Shown: positions 42,818-51,480 of the stretch, piece by piece
Layout: each line of letters begins with the position of its first letter
Position numbering within the stretch: position 1 is the stretch's first letter
DNA from: Dehalococcoidia bacterium
Lineage (GTDB): Bacteria > Chloroflexota > Dehalococcoidia > Lucifugimonadales > Australimonadaceae
Assembly (NCBI GenBank): GCA_022820645.1
Contig: JAJEFD010000013.1
Coordinates: 1-64,000, forward strand
DNA: 64,000 nt
Direction of reading: 5' to 3'
Notes under the pieces: generated by a model
Databases searched by the model: none
What the model was told of the DNA's origin: nothing
What the model saw: the letters and a program-made list of their open reading frames with translations, nothing else
Translations under genes and position numbers: made by a program

Positions 42818-42845
42818 AAAAAACCCGCCCCTGACAGGGACGGGC
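42818..42845 (-). terminator. T-box terminator hairpin
   Basis: GCCCGTCCCTG / CAGGGGCGGG with an imperfect stem followed by six T residues. Its 5' arm begins a few bases after the T-box core that forms the competing antiterminator. Confidence 0.85.
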
Positions 42846-42885
42846 ATCACCCGCGGTACCACCCTGGTTCCCCCGCCTGTTCCTC

Positions 42886-42912
42886 GTCATTCCCGCGAAA
42901 GCGGGAATCCAG
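42886..42912. repeat. Family A palindrome inside the T-box leader
   Basis: GTCATTCCCGCGAAAGCGGG... copy of the dispersed repeat. In the RNA it should fold as an independent hairpin between stem I and the antiterminator. Confidence 0.9.
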
Positions 42913-43128
42913 TCTGGAGGGCAGGGGCGCTCAGCGGAGCGCCATCACGCTCCCGCCTTCGGTAACGGGCGGCGAACCCGGTCAGGTCTACTCACTCGCT
43001 CTGCGAGCCTTCGGCTGACGGCTCGGGAGGGATCTTCGACTGGGGCGGCGCACCGGTCTCACACCGTCACCGGCTCGCTTGACCGCCGTGGGCCCGTCTA
43101 CTCGTCTCCGTCGACGCCGTTACTCGGA

Positions 43129-43134
43129 AGCATA
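43129..43134 (-). promoter_or_regulatory. Probable -10 box for the cimA leader
   Basis: TATGCT on the minus strand, appropriately placed before the first stem I bases. No good -35 is visible at the expected distance. Confidence 0.4.
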
Positions 43135-43203
43135 CCACGCTGCACAAGGTGCGGCCAGCGCGTTCGGGTGCGGATGGGAATCGGTCTAGAGGACAACGAG
43201 CAA

Positions 43204-43231
43204 TTGACCGAGGGTTGGTGCTGGTTATAGC
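43204..43231 (+). promoter_or_regulatory. Promoter of the tryptophan-rich protein/SNF2 helicase operon
   Basis: TTGACC (43204-43209), 16 bases, TATAGC (43226-43231). The predicted transcription start is about 2 bases before the ATG at 43240, and no ribosome site is present, so the message is probably leaderless. Confidence 0.6.
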
Positions 43232-43239
43232 GTTGCCCC

Positions 43240-44214
43240 ATGAACACTCAAGCCACAGGGCGATGGAGGCCAGAGGACTTCCTTGACATTGCTCCACGAG
43301 AAATTGAAGAAGATGACCCATGGGTGATCCCTGTAACTGCTGACGGCCAACCTCCTGCTGGGGTTCCACGTCTCACATTGCATCAGCCTGAAAGCAGGGT
43401 GCCAGCAGAGCGCCTGGCTTACTTTCAGGAGCAACCGGCCATCATCACTGACTTGGCATGGGCAGACGAAGGGCCAACTAACTATATTGACGATCTAGGA
43501 GAATGGGATGAACCGGAGTATTTCGCTGAGCCTGATTCCGATCTGCACGAGCCTCTCTATCTTGTTGATCCCAGCATCACGGCAATCTCACGAGATCTGA
43601 CAATTAACATCTTTGCATCTGGCATTGCAGACATAGACAATGAGCAAATTGTATCTATTACACAGTTGCTGGGGGAGTTCAGCATCAGAAGACTCCAATC
43701 GTGGTTACCCTGGCTACGTGAGCAAGAATGGACAGGGCAAAGCCTGTTGCTATTCCTAGAATTCCGAAAACTCTGGGAGTCAGAATCTGTGTCAGATTGG
43801 TGGGAATCATGCTACTGGAACTCCGCGTCAGGATGTTACCTGTCATCATTCAGCCACTATGCTTTAAGTAAGGATGCCACCTACCAACTGATACAGAACC
43901 GTCTGGACTACCCCGTCAATCAGGTCATAGACGATCAGTGGTTCGTCGATTGGAACGAGGGAGAAATATGGAAGCGAGGCTTTCCCACGTTCGCCGTTTT
44001 CGCTCTGCTTCGCTCCGAATGCACGGACTGGGAAACTCGACTAGAAGCCGTGTTAGAAGAAAACAGTGATGTAACATGGCGTGCCTGGAAAATAGACGCT
44101 GCCGCGAAACAGCAGATTCCCTTCTATCTGGTAGAGCAGGATTGGTATCATTCCAGTGAGTGGCACGATAACCTCGGGTGGTGTCCTGTATCAATGGGAG
44201 GGAGCATCGAATGA
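43240..44214 (+). CDS. Tryptophan-rich hypothetical protein coupled to SNF2 helicase
   Basis: A 324-residue protein of no recognised family. It has 20 tryptophans, an acidic N-terminal third (residues about 90-130 rich in Glu/Asp) and predicted helical sequence after that (SIRRLQSWLPWLREQEWTGQ). No signal peptide, membrane helix or clear catalytic motif is visible. Base composition is AT-richer than the flanks. Its stop overlaps the helicase start as ATGA, so the two proteins are made together and probably work together. It could be an adaptor, inhibitor or effector for the helicase; this is inference. Confidence 0.75.
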   Translation: MNTQATGRWRPEDFLDIAPREIEEDDPWVIPVTADGQPPAGVPRLTLHQPESRVPAERLAYFQEQPAIITDLAWADEGPTNYIDDLGEWDEPEYFAEPDSDLHEPLYLVDPSITAISRDLTINIFASGIADIDNEQIVSITQLLGEFSIRRLQSWLPWLREQEWTGQSLLLFLEFRKLWESESVSDWWESCYWNSASGCYLSSFSHYALSKDATYQLIQNRLDYPVNQVIDDQWFVDWNEGEIWKRGFPTFAVFALLRSECTDWETRLEAVLEENSDVTWRAWKIDAAAKQQIPFYLVEQDWYHSSEWHDNLGWCPVSMGGSIE

Positions 44215-47057
44215 CTTCTAACCAACTCACCCCCGCGGTTGGATGCTTCGTTTCACATAAGGAGCGCGAACGCAATGTATTAGGGGTTGTTATTGGGCAC
44301 TGCGAAAAGGATTCAATCATGTACGTGCAAGTACAATGGGGGAGCAGTGGAGTAATACAATGGCACACAACGAACGAACTAAGTAGCGGTTTCAGGAATG
44401 GCCACATAGTCCAAGATAAGCCAATCTCCAATATACGTAGAACTTTGGGCGCTGGGGTGGTGCGTGGAACACGGCAGATTGCCAACAGGGATTTAGTCTT
44501 AGTACAGTTCCATAACACAGGAGAGAGTCGGTGGATCCCTTACGAAAATCTGATACGTATAAAAGATGCTGAGCAACAGTATCTCAGGTCTGAGAACAGT
44601 CCTATGGAAAGGTTCCAACTGAAAGCATTAGCTTATGCACTTGATTCCTGGAACCAAGTAACGGGTGCTCTCGACAGATTTGACGTTGACCCATTGCCAC
44701 ATCAGATTGATCTGGTCCATCGGATAATGACCTCTGATCACTCCAACTGGCTTATCGCTGACGACGTTGGACTAGGCAAGACCATAGAAGTCGGTCTTCT
44801 TCTCGCGGCGATGAAGCGCCGCCGCCAAGCACGGCGAGTTCTTGTGGTATGCCCAGCTTCCGTAGTACGTCAATGGCAAGATGAAATGCGGTACAAATTC
44901 AATGAAGATTTTCGGATCTATGGTCTGGATTTCAATATCAATCAACCTTCACATTGGTCGTCATTTGATAAAGTGATTGTCTCAATTGACCGAGCCAAAA
45001 GCGATCTTCATCTGTCCGTCTTCAAAGATTCCGGTGAGTGGGATGTCATAGTATTCGATGAAGCTCATCACTTGAGTAAAATAGAAAGCCAAGCAACTAC
45101 ACTCCGGTATCATCTCGCGGAAAGTCTACAAGGAATGACCGATAGCCTAATATTTCTCACAGGGACCCCACATCAAGGGAGAACCGATCAATTCGCGAAT
45201 CTGTTGTTGTTGTTACGGCCAGACCTCAGCCGTCGAATTCGAACTATGTTTTCGGACTCGTCGGTTGTCGCGGAAATCGTGCTGCGCAATCGTAAAAGCT
45301 TAGTCACTGACGCAAGTGGGAATTTCATATTCAAAGGGCAAAGCACCACACTGATTGAAGTACCCTTGTCTTCGGCCGCTGCCTCGTTCAATGTAGAATT
45401 ACAGCGTTATCTTCAGGAAGGCTATGCTGCTTCGGAAGCTGGCGGAAACACCGGACGTGCTATTGGATTCGTCATGACAACATACCGAAAGCTCGCATCG
45501 TCCAGTGTCGCGGCGATTGAACGGGCGCTGCTGCGACGCCAAGATCGGCTACAGGGGATGAGTATTGCCTCCACAGGGCGAATCAATGGAATCGCTTTAG
45601 ATGAGTTAGAGGATTCATTCGAGGAAGGATCTGACGGGATTGATGATCTGCACGATGTTGCAGAGGCACTCACTGATTCGTACGCAGGAGGATCACCATT
45701 TTTTGACGATGAACTACGCCAGATTACCAGCCTATGTACTGCTGCCAGAGAATTACGTGCGGACGACTACAAGCTACAACACTTCCTGACAGACATTATT
45801 GATCCTCTATACCGGGAGGGTCAACCAGTATTGGTATTTACTGAATACCGAGCAACTCAAGAGTACTTAGTGGCTGCCCTGCAGCAGCGGTATGCGGATA
45901 TCGACATTGCGCAAATCAATGGAAGCATGTCCTTGAATGAAAAACGAAGCAATATTGACAAATTCAATACGGACACTCAGTTTTTGGTGTCTACTGAAGC
46001 AGGAGGTGAGGGTATCAACCTCCATGAACGATGTCATATCCTAGTTAACTATGACTTGCCTTGGAATCCCCGCCGCTTAGTGCAACGTGCAGGTCGTCTG
46101 TACCGATATGGGCAGAAAGAACGCGTTATGGTGTTCAATTTGATGGCAGAAGATAGTTTCGACAATCAGGCTTTGGCACTAATGATGAGGCGTGTGCTAA
46201 ACATCGCACAAGATTTATCTCAGGTTGGGTCAGAATTCAGAGAAGGCATAACGGCTGAAATTATCGGTGAAATCATGGATAGGCTTGATATTGCTTCCTT
46301 GTTGGCTCAGAGCAGGGAAATGGAAATTACTCGCACTGCTACGGAAATCGAGGCAGCTCTTACCCGTGCACAGCAGTCTCGTTCGCAGCAAGAGAGGTTA
46401 TTCTCAAATATCGAGAGCTACGACCCCAGTTCCGCTGGCATACTGCATACGTTCGGTCCTGGAGAATTGCTGAGTTTTTTGGAGAGAATCCTACCTTACT
46501 TAGGTGTCACTATCAGAGAGCGTCTTTATAATGGGCGAGTGCTAGAGTTAGAATTGCCCGAAGAATTACGCGGCCAGTTCTCGGAATTCCCACAGCGTGC
46601 ATCGGTCGTCCGGGTTACAGTTGATCGCCAGCTAGCCATGCGCGACTCACGATTGGTCCCAATGGATTTTTCGAGCCCGTTCTTTCGCATGTTGATTGAG
46701 TACACAAAATCTCCTGGTTTTGGTGGGGAATATGCTAGTTTCTCCGCTCCATTTTCAGGTACTTTAGGTATCTATAAGCTCCGTTGGCAGAATGACCAAG
46801 GCGTCCCGCGCTGGGAGGCACTTATGCCCGTTTTCTTGCCGCAGAGCAGTCCCGAAGCACTTAGTCAACCTGGCTTCTTTGCCAGCCTGCTTCTTGAACG
46901 AAATGAAACGAGTCACCCCGCGATACAAAGTGACCGCATTGGAGTACTAGCACGTATGCGCGACTGTGCAAGCACCGAGTTGGCTGCCGCCTGCACAACC
47001 TTGCGCCACCCAAACGACTTAGTATTGGTCGCCGCCGCCGACCTCACTTCCCCTTGA
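44211..47057 (+). CDS. SNF2-family helicase, RapA/DrmD-like
   Basis: A 948-residue SF2 ATPase. Residues about 1-125 look like two small beta-barrel (Tudor/KOW-like) modules as in RapA. The motor has Walker A DDVGLGKT at 184-191, DEAH at 283-286, TGTPHQGR at 317-324, motif V STEAGGEGINL near 594 and motif VI QRAGRLYRYGQ near 625. The C-terminal 270 residues are not recognised. RapA recycles RNA polymerase; DrmD is the SNF2 helicase of DISARM phage defence, whose partner genes are absent here. The ATG at 44211 has GGGAGGG 7 bases upstream. AT-rich composition and the unknown partner suggest horizontal acquisition. Confidence 0.88.
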   Translation: MTSNQLTPAVGCFVSHKERERNVLGVVIGHCEKDSIMYVQVQWGSSGVIQWHTTNELSSGFRNGHIVQDKPISNIRRTLGAGVVRGTRQIANRDLVLVQFHNTGESRWIPYENLIRIKDAEQQYLRSENSPMERFQLKALAYALDSWNQVTGALDRFDVDPLPHQIDLVHRIMTSDHSNWLIADDVGLGKTIEVGLLLAAMKRRRQARRVLVVCPASVVRQWQDEMRYKFNEDFRIYGLDFNINQPSHWSSFDKVIVSIDRAKSDLHLSVFKDSGEWDVIVFDEAHHLSKIESQATTLRYHLAESLQGMTDSLIFLTGTPHQGRTDQFANLLLLLRPDLSRRIRTMFSDSSVVAEIVLRNRKSLVTDASGNFIFKGQSTTLIEVPLSSAAASFNVELQRYLQEGYAASEAGGNTGRAIGFVMTTYRKLASSSVAAIERALLRRQDRLQGMSIASTGRINGIALDELEDSFEEGSDGIDDLHDVAEALTDSYAGGSPFFDDELRQITSLCTAARELRADDYKLQHFLTDIIDPLYREGQPVLVFTEYRATQEYLVAALQQRYADIDIAQINGSMSLNEKRSNIDKFNTDTQFLVSTEAGGEGINLHERCHILVNYDLPWNPRRLVQRAGRLYRYGQKERVMVFNLMAEDSFDNQALALMMRRVLNIAQDLSQVGSEFREGITAEIIGEIMDRLDIASLLAQSREMEITRTATEIEAALTRAQQSRSQQERLFSNIESYDPSSAGILHTFGPGELLSFLERILPYLGVTIRERLYNGRVLELELPEELRGQFSEFPQRASVVRVTVDRQLAMRDSRLVPMDFSSPFFRMLIEYTKSPGFGGEYASFSAPFSGTLGIYKLRWQNDQGVPRWEALMPVFLPQSSPEALSQPGFFASLLLERNETSHPAIQSDRIGVLARMRDCASTELAAACTTLRHPNDLVLVAAADLTSP

Positions 47058-47095
47058 CAGTGCCCCACTACCTATTCCATGCCGGCACGTGTCCC

Positions 47096-47338
47096 TCACC
47101 ACCTCGGCCAGTGGCGGGACAGCAGGCGCCCCACCGTTGGCATGAAGCCCGTCACGAGGCCGAAGAAGAACACGACGTTCATCACATTCTGCACCGCGAG
47201 AGGCGCATTCGGCCACAACAACGTCTGCGCTATCGCAACGCCCAGGGCCACGAGCCCGATCTTGACCAGAACGTTCCCGCATCGCCTGAGGTTTACCTCC
47301 ACGGGCCGCTCCCGTTCGGCGTCGCGAAGGTCGCTCAT
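47096..47338 (-). CDS. Small two-helix membrane protein
   Basis: An 80-residue protein with a charged N-terminus (MSDLRDAERERPVEVNLRR) and two hydrophobic helices, about 24-41 and 47-66. No family recognised. The ATG at 47338 overlaps the amidase stop as ATGA, so it is translationally coupled to the amidase. It could be a membrane partner, but its role is unknown. Confidence 0.7.
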   Translation of the reverse strand: MSDLRDAERERPVEVNLRRCGNVLVKIGLVALGVAIAQTLLWPNAPLAVQNVMNVVFFFGLVTGFMPTVGRLLSRHWPRW

Positions 47339-48738
47339 TCCAGTGGGGGACGTGCCTCGTGCCAGGAGGTGCGCTGCTGATACGCGTGCCCGATGCGGAA
47401 GAGCGTGTTCTCCTGGAACGGACGCCCTGCGATCTGGATGCTCAGCGGCAGGCCGCCCTCCGTGAACCCGCACGGCACCGCCATCGCCGGAACGCCGGAG
47501 AGGTTGAACGGGCTGCGGTGCGAGCGGATGCCGAAGAACTGCGCGATGACCGCCTCCTTCGACGTCAGCCCCGTCTCTGTCGGGATGGGCGGGGCGCCCC
47601 CGGCCTGCGCAGGCGTCACGATGACGTCGTATCTCCCGAGCTCGCGCATGACGTGGCGGCGCATCAGCGTGCGGAAGCGCAGCAGCTTCGTGTACACCGC
47701 GCCGGGCACGAGGCCCGCGGCCATCAGCCTCCGGCGCGTCGCGAAGTCGTACTTCTCCGCTTCTTCCCGCAGCCACTTCCGGTGCGTGTGCGCCGCCTCC
47801 ACGTCCGAGAGCGTGTTCGCGATGAGCCCGCCGCGCTCGAAGAGCGGCAGCGACGCGTCGCCCACCTTGGCGCCCGCGCCCTCCAGCACGCGCATCGCGG
47901 CATCGAGCGCGGCGGCGGCCTCGGCGCTCGCCATGCCGTTGTCGATGCTCTCGCGCACGACGCCGATGCGCAGCCCGCTCAGGTCGTCGTCCGGTTCGAA
48001 CGGCGTGACGGGGCGCGTCGAGGAGTACCGGTCCTTCGGGTCGTGGCCCGCGATCGACTGGTGGAGCATCGCGGCGTCGGCTACCGTCTTGGTCATCGGG
48101 CCTATTGTGTCCATGAACCACGCCATCGGGAACGCGCCGTGACGGCTGACCGCGCCCCACGTCGGACGCAGCCCCACGATGCCGCACCAGCCCGCCGGAC
48201 CGCGTATCGAGCCCGCCGTGTCGCCGCCGAGCGCAGCCGCGCACAGTGACGCGGCGACGGCAACGCCCGAGCCGCTGCTCGACTGCCCCGCCTGCCGTGT
48301 CTCGTCCCACGGGTTGTGCGGAACGCCGAACGGGTGCTGCACGTTGCCGCCGAGCGCGTACTCGCTCAGGTTCAGCTTGCCGAGGAGCACCGCGCCGTCC
48401 TCGCGCAGCCGACCGACCGCGGTGGCGTCCTCGTCCGCGACGTAGTCCACGATGTTCCCGCCCAGCGTCGTCCGCATCCCCTTGGCGTCGAACTGGTCCT
48501 TCACGGCGACGGGAAGCCCGTGCAGCGGACCCCGCACCATGCCGCGCGACAGTTCGGCCTCAGCGGCGCGCGCAGCCCGCAGCGCGCCTTCCTCGTCGAG
48601 CGTGATGTAGGCGTTCAGCCGCTCGAAGCGCTTTGCTCTGGAGATGAACGCCTCGGTCAGCTCGACGGGCGACACCTCGCCGCGAGTGATGAGCGCGGAG
48701 AGCTCCGTCGCGGAGCGGAGCGTGAGGTCATCGGCCAT
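47335..48738 (-). CDS. Amidase (GatA/AtzE family), copy 1
   Basis: A 467-residue amidase-signature enzyme. The catalytic Lys is in LPVAVKDQFD, the first Ser in AGQSSSGSGVAVAAS and the nucleophile in GGDTAGSIRGPAGWCGIVGLRP. It hydrolyses amides or transfers ammonia. No gatB is present. A small GatC/AtzG-like gene overlaps its start by 11 bases, the arrangement of AtzG-AtzE-type amidases rather than of tRNA amidotransferase. Paralogue of the amidase at 54798. Confidence 0.88.
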   Translation of the reverse strand: MADDLTLRSATELSALITRGEVSPVELTEAFISRAKRFERLNAYITLDEEGALRAARAAEAELSRGMVRGPLHGLPVAVKDQFDAKGMRTTLGGNIVDYVADEDATAVGRLREDGAVLLGKLNLSEYALGGNVQHPFGVPHNPWDETRQAGQSSSGSGVAVAASLCAAALGGDTAGSIRGPAGWCGIVGLRPTWGAVSRHGAFPMAWFMDTIGPMTKTVADAAMLHQSIAGHDPKDRYSSTRPVTPFEPDDDLSGLRIGVVRESIDNGMASAEAAAALDAAMRVLEGAGAKVGDASLPLFERGGLIANTLSDVEAAHTHRKWLREEAEKYDFATRRRLMAAGLVPGAVYTKLLRFRTLMRRHVMRELGRYDVIVTPAQAGGAPPIPTETGLTSKEAVIAQFFGIRSHRSPFNLSGVPAMAVPCGFTEGGLPLSIQIAGRPFQENTLFRIGHAYQQRTSWHEARPPLE

Positions 48739-48949
48739 CGCCGGCCTCCTCCGCCTCCGTGCCCTCGGCGGTGAGCCAGAAGACGGGGATGGGCTCTATC
48801 GCGTCGGCCTCGGGGTCTTCGAGCACGGCTGCGGCCTCGTTGATGGCGTTCACGCGGTTCGTGATCTCGTCGAGGTCGACGTCGTCGAGCGGCGTCATGT
48901 CGAGCGCCCGCAGCAGCGAGCGCACCTCATCGGTCGTCAGGTCGGGCAT
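48728..48949 (-). CDS. GatC/AtzG-like small amidase partner, copy 1
   Basis: A 73-residue protein: LTTDEVRSLLRALDMTPLDD, a helical middle and PEADAIEPIPVFW. It resembles GatC or AtzG (DUF4089), short proteins that wrap around an amidase subunit. Start at the ATG at 48949 with GGAGG 8 bases upstream. It overlaps the amidase start. Weak motif evidence alone, but the same arrangement occurs at 54616-54801. Confidence 0.7.
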   Translation of the reverse strand: MPDLTTDEVRSLLRALDMTPLDDVDLDEITNRVNAINEAAAVLEDPEADAIEPIPVFWLTAEGTEAEEAGDGR

Positions 48950-48998
48950 ACGGGAACCTCCGCGCCGCATTCTAGCGCGTGCGGACACGATACGGCGC

Positions 48999-49027
48999 AT
49001 GACCGGAGGGGCCTGATTTGGTATCCT
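48999..49027 (+). promoter_or_regulatory. Promoter of tRNA-Ser
   Basis: ATGACC (48999-49004), 17 bases, TATCCT (49022-49027); predicted start near 49034, six bases before the tRNA. Confidence 0.55.
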
Positions 49028-49039
49028 GACGAGTGGCGT

Positions 49040-49132
49040 GGAGGGATCGCATAGTGGCCTAGTGCGCCCGCCTGCTAAGCGGGTTGGGGGTGATGAGCTC
49101 CCTCGCGGGTTCGAATCCCGCTCCCTCCGCCA
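49040..49132 (+). tRNA. tRNA-Ser(GCU)
   Basis: A 93-nt class II tRNA with encoded CCA. The acceptor is GGAGGGA/TCCCTCC, the anticodon arm CCCGCCTGCTAAGCGGG with anticodon GCT, followed by a long variable arm (TTGGGGGTGATGAGCTCCCT) and T arm GCGGGTTCGAATCCCGC. It decodes AGC and AGU. Confidence 0.96.
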
Positions 49133-49153
49133 CTACCGAAACAAGCAGCAGCC

Positions 49154-49552
49154 ATGGGAACGTTCACCGTACAAGTAACCTTCGAGGGCCCGCAGGGGCA
49201 GTTGAACGTTGACGCGCTCGTGGACACAAGCACCGCTTACGCCTCGTTGCCCGCAAACACCCTGCGCAGCATCGGCGTGATGCCCCAGGAGCGCCAGCGA
49301 GGATTCCGCACCCCGACTGGCGACGTGACCTACCGCGACATCGGGCAGGTGCACGTGCGCCATGGAAAACACACGGTACCGATTCTCGTCGTGTTCGATG
49401 ACGACAACTCGACGCCAGTGCTGGGGCATACGGCGCTGGCGTGTCTCGGCGTCGAAGCCGACGCAGAGAACGAACGCCTCGTCCCGACAGTATTGCTGAT
49501 GCCGTCGCTATGGGATGAGTCGCAGATTCAGCGGGCACAGGTCAGGCGATAG
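49154..49552 (+). CDS. Retropepsin-like (clan AA) aspartic protease-like protein
   Basis: A 132-residue single-domain protein. It has VDALVDTSTAYASLPANTL, where retropepsin-like proteins carry DTGA, then a beta-rich core and PVLGHTALACLGVEAD near the end (the usual LLG..L.. pattern). The DTS variant keeps the catalytic Asp but changes the Gly, so activity is uncertain. It begins 21 bases after tRNA-Ser and ends 3 bases before miaB, so it may be cotranscribed with both. Confidence 0.75.
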   Translation: MGTFTVQVTFEGPQGQLNVDALVDTSTAYASLPANTLRSIGVMPQERQRGFRTPTGDVTYRDIGQVHVRHGKHTVPILVVFDDDNSTPVLGHTALACLGVEADAENERLVPTVLLMPSLWDESQIQRAQVRR

Positions 49553-49555
49553 GCC

Positions 49556-50857
49556 ATGCCGAGTTACTACATCTGGACCGTTGGCTGTCAGATGAACAAG
49601 GCCGACTCCGAGCGGATGGGAGCGGGCCTGGAGCAGCTCGGCCTCGAGTCCGCCGACACCCCGAAGCAGGCCGACGTCATCGTCCTCAACAGCTGCGTCG
49701 TGCGCCAGCAGGCGGAGGACCGCGTCACCGGCATGCTTACGTCGCTCAAGCCGTGGAAGCAGCGCTTTCCGGACAAGACGCTCGCCCTCATGGGCTGCAT
49801 GGTCGGCCCGAAGCAGGACGACCTCCGCAAGCGCTATCCCTACGTCGACGTCTTCATGCAGCCCCAGCAGTTCGAGCCGCTCATCGAGTTGGTCGGCGAC
49901 AAGATGGGCGTCGACCCCGACGGCTGCGCAGGGCCGTTCGTGCCCGGCCATCCCTCGGTCACGACGCACGTGCCGATCATCCACGGCTGCGACAAGTTCT
50001 GCACGTTTTGCATCATCCCCTACCGGCGCGGCCGCGAGATCTCGCGGCCCGTCGACGAACTCGTCGAGGAGTGCCGCATGCTCGTCGCGCGCGGCGTCCG
50101 CGAGGTCACGCTGCTCGGCCAGAACGTCGACTCCTACGGCCACGACCTCCCCGGCGCGCCCGACCTCGCCGACCTGCTGGAGGCCGTGCACGAGCAGGTG
50201 CCCGACCTCGCGCGCATCCGCTTCCTCACCTCCCACCCCAACGACATGAGCGAGCGCATCATCGAAGCCGTCGCCGGTCTGCCACGCGTTATGGAGAACA
50301 TCAACCTGCCCTTCCAGGCCGGCAATGACGAGGTGCTCGCGAACATGCGGCGCGGCTACACGAACGCCGAGTACCGCGAACTCGTCGCCCGCATCCGCGA
50401 GACCGTCCCCGGCGTCGCGATGGTCACCGACCTCATCGTCGGCTTCCCCGGCGAGACCGAGGCTCAGTTCCAGGATACGCTCGACATGGTGCGCGACCTC
50501 CGCTTCGACAAGGTGCACTCCGCGATGTACTCGACGCGACCCAACACGTTCGCGGAGCGGAAGATGACCGACGACGTGCCGCCGGAGGAGAAGCACCGCC
50601 GCCTGAAGGCCATCGAGGCCGCGCAGGAGACCATCCTCTCCGGGATCAACACGGCCTACTTCGGCACGACGCAGGAAGTGCTCGTCGACGGGCACAACAA
50701 GGGCCGCTGGCAGGGCCGCACCCGCACCGACAAGCTCGTCTTCTTCGAGCACGCCGAGGACGACGGCATCGCCCTCGGCGACGTCCTCAACGTCCGCATC
50801 ACCCGCACGACGCCCTGGTCGCTGCAGGGCAAGGCGCGCATCGCGGCTCCTGCGTAA
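49556..50857 (+). CDS. miaB: tRNA-2-methylthio-N6-dimethylallyladenosine synthase
   Basis: A 433-residue radical SAM methylthiotransferase. The N-terminal cluster domain starts YYIWTVGCQMNKADSERM, with Cys also in NSCVVR and GCMVG. The radical SAM site is GCDKFCTFCIIPYRRGRE (CxxxCxxC), and a C-terminal TRAM domain binds tRNA. It adds a methylthio group to i6A37 of tRNAs reading UNN codons. The motifs favour MiaB over RimO or MtaB. Confidence 0.93.
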   Translation: MPSYYIWTVGCQMNKADSERMGAGLEQLGLESADTPKQADVIVLNSCVVRQQAEDRVTGMLTSLKPWKQRFPDKTLALMGCMVGPKQDDLRKRYPYVDVFMQPQQFEPLIELVGDKMGVDPDGCAGPFVPGHPSVTTHVPIIHGCDKFCTFCIIPYRRGREISRPVDELVEECRMLVARGVREVTLLGQNVDSYGHDLPGAPDLADLLEAVHEQVPDLARIRFLTSHPNDMSERIIEAVAGLPRVMENINLPFQAGNDEVLANMRRGYTNAEYRELVARIRETVPGVAMVTDLIVGFPGETEAQFQDTLDMVRDLRFDKVHSAMYSTRPNTFAERKMTDDVPPEEKHRRLKAIEAAQETILSGINTAYFGTTQEVLVDGHNKGRWQGRTRTDKLVFFEHAEDDGIALGDVLNVRITRTTPWSLQGKARIAAPA

Positions 50858-50871
50858 GCGGAGCATTCCTG

Positions 50872-51474
50872 TTGTTGTTGCACAGCGTCTGCTCGTGGGA
50901 CGAATCCCTTGACCGCCGCTATCGGTACTGGCTTGAGGCCACGTTGGAAGGCGCTTCCGCGCAAGGCATCTGCCTGTTCCTCATGCTGAACCCGAACAAG
51001 GCAGACCACGACCGCTCAGACGCGACTATCGACCGCTGTAAGTGCCTCGCCCGGGAGTGGGGCTACGGAACGCTCTGGGTATGCAACCTGTTTCCGGTAC
51101 GCGGCGGCAACTGGAATAGGCTCCTGCCAGACCGAATGGGGCCGCACCATCCCGAAGACGGGTTCAACGGCTGCGCACTCTGTCGGAACGATGCTCGCGA
51201 CGGCCTGCACGTCAACGACCGCCACATTATGGAAGCAGCCTCTCGTGCGAACCGCATCGTCTGCGCGTGGGGAGGCAAGGGTGGTTTCGATCAGCGTGGT
51301 CGGGAAGTCGCCAGGATGCTCGTCGCCGCAGGCCATGAGGAGAGGCTGTACACGTTCGGACTGACGCAGACCGAGCGGCAACCCCGGCACGCGAAGCCGC
51401 AGTTGCGAGGCCAGTGGCCACGAGCAAGGGACCTGAAGCGGTGGACCGAAGTCAGGGCATGGCTTGACCCGTAG
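50872..51474 (+). CDS. DUF1643 domain-containing protein
   Basis: A 200-residue protein with the DUF1643 pattern: LFLMLNPNKADHDRSDATIDRC, then LAREWGYGTLWVCNLFPVRG and later IVCAWGGKG. Function is unknown; relatives occur in phages and scattered bacterial loci. The start is one of three consecutive TTG codons at 50872-50880, with GGAG about 10 bases upstream; it follows miaB by 14 bases. Confidence 0.8.
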   Translation: MLLHSVCSWDESLDRRYRYWLEATLEGASAQGICLFLMLNPNKADHDRSDATIDRCKCLAREWGYGTLWVCNLFPVRGGNWNRLLPDRMGPHHPEDGFNGCALCRNDARDGLHVNDRHIMEAASRANRIVCAWGGKGGFDQRGREVARMLVAAGHEERLYTFGLTQTERQPRHAKPQLRGQWPRARDLKRWTEVRAWLDP

Positions 51475-51480
51475 CGTTCC

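Larger units (their letters stand above)
42818..43122 (-). promoter_or_regulatory. T-box riboswitch (isoleucine) upstream of cimA
   Basis: The minus strand contains the T-box core AGGGTGGTACCGCG (42852-42865) just before the terminator. Stem I elements upstream include the AGTA bulge in GACGAGTAGAC and GGTGTGAGACCGG. The best specifier candidate is ATC (Ile) at 43031-43033 within GAAGATCCCTCC, matching cimA's role. Uncharged tRNA-Ile would favour the antiterminator and permit transcription. A family A palindrome (42886-42912) lies between stem I and the T-box core. The leader begins about 8 bases after TATGCT (43129-43134). Confidence 0.9.

Noticed and set aside
44211-47057. Assignment of the SNF2 helicase to DISARM as drmD
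   Set aside because: None of drmA, drmB, drmC or a DISARM methylase is in the window, and the N-terminal barrels look RapA-like; the name would claim too much.
47335-48949. Glutamyl-tRNA(Gln) amidotransferase (gatCA)
   Set aside because: No gatB is present and the small subunit is closer in layout to AtzG-type partners.
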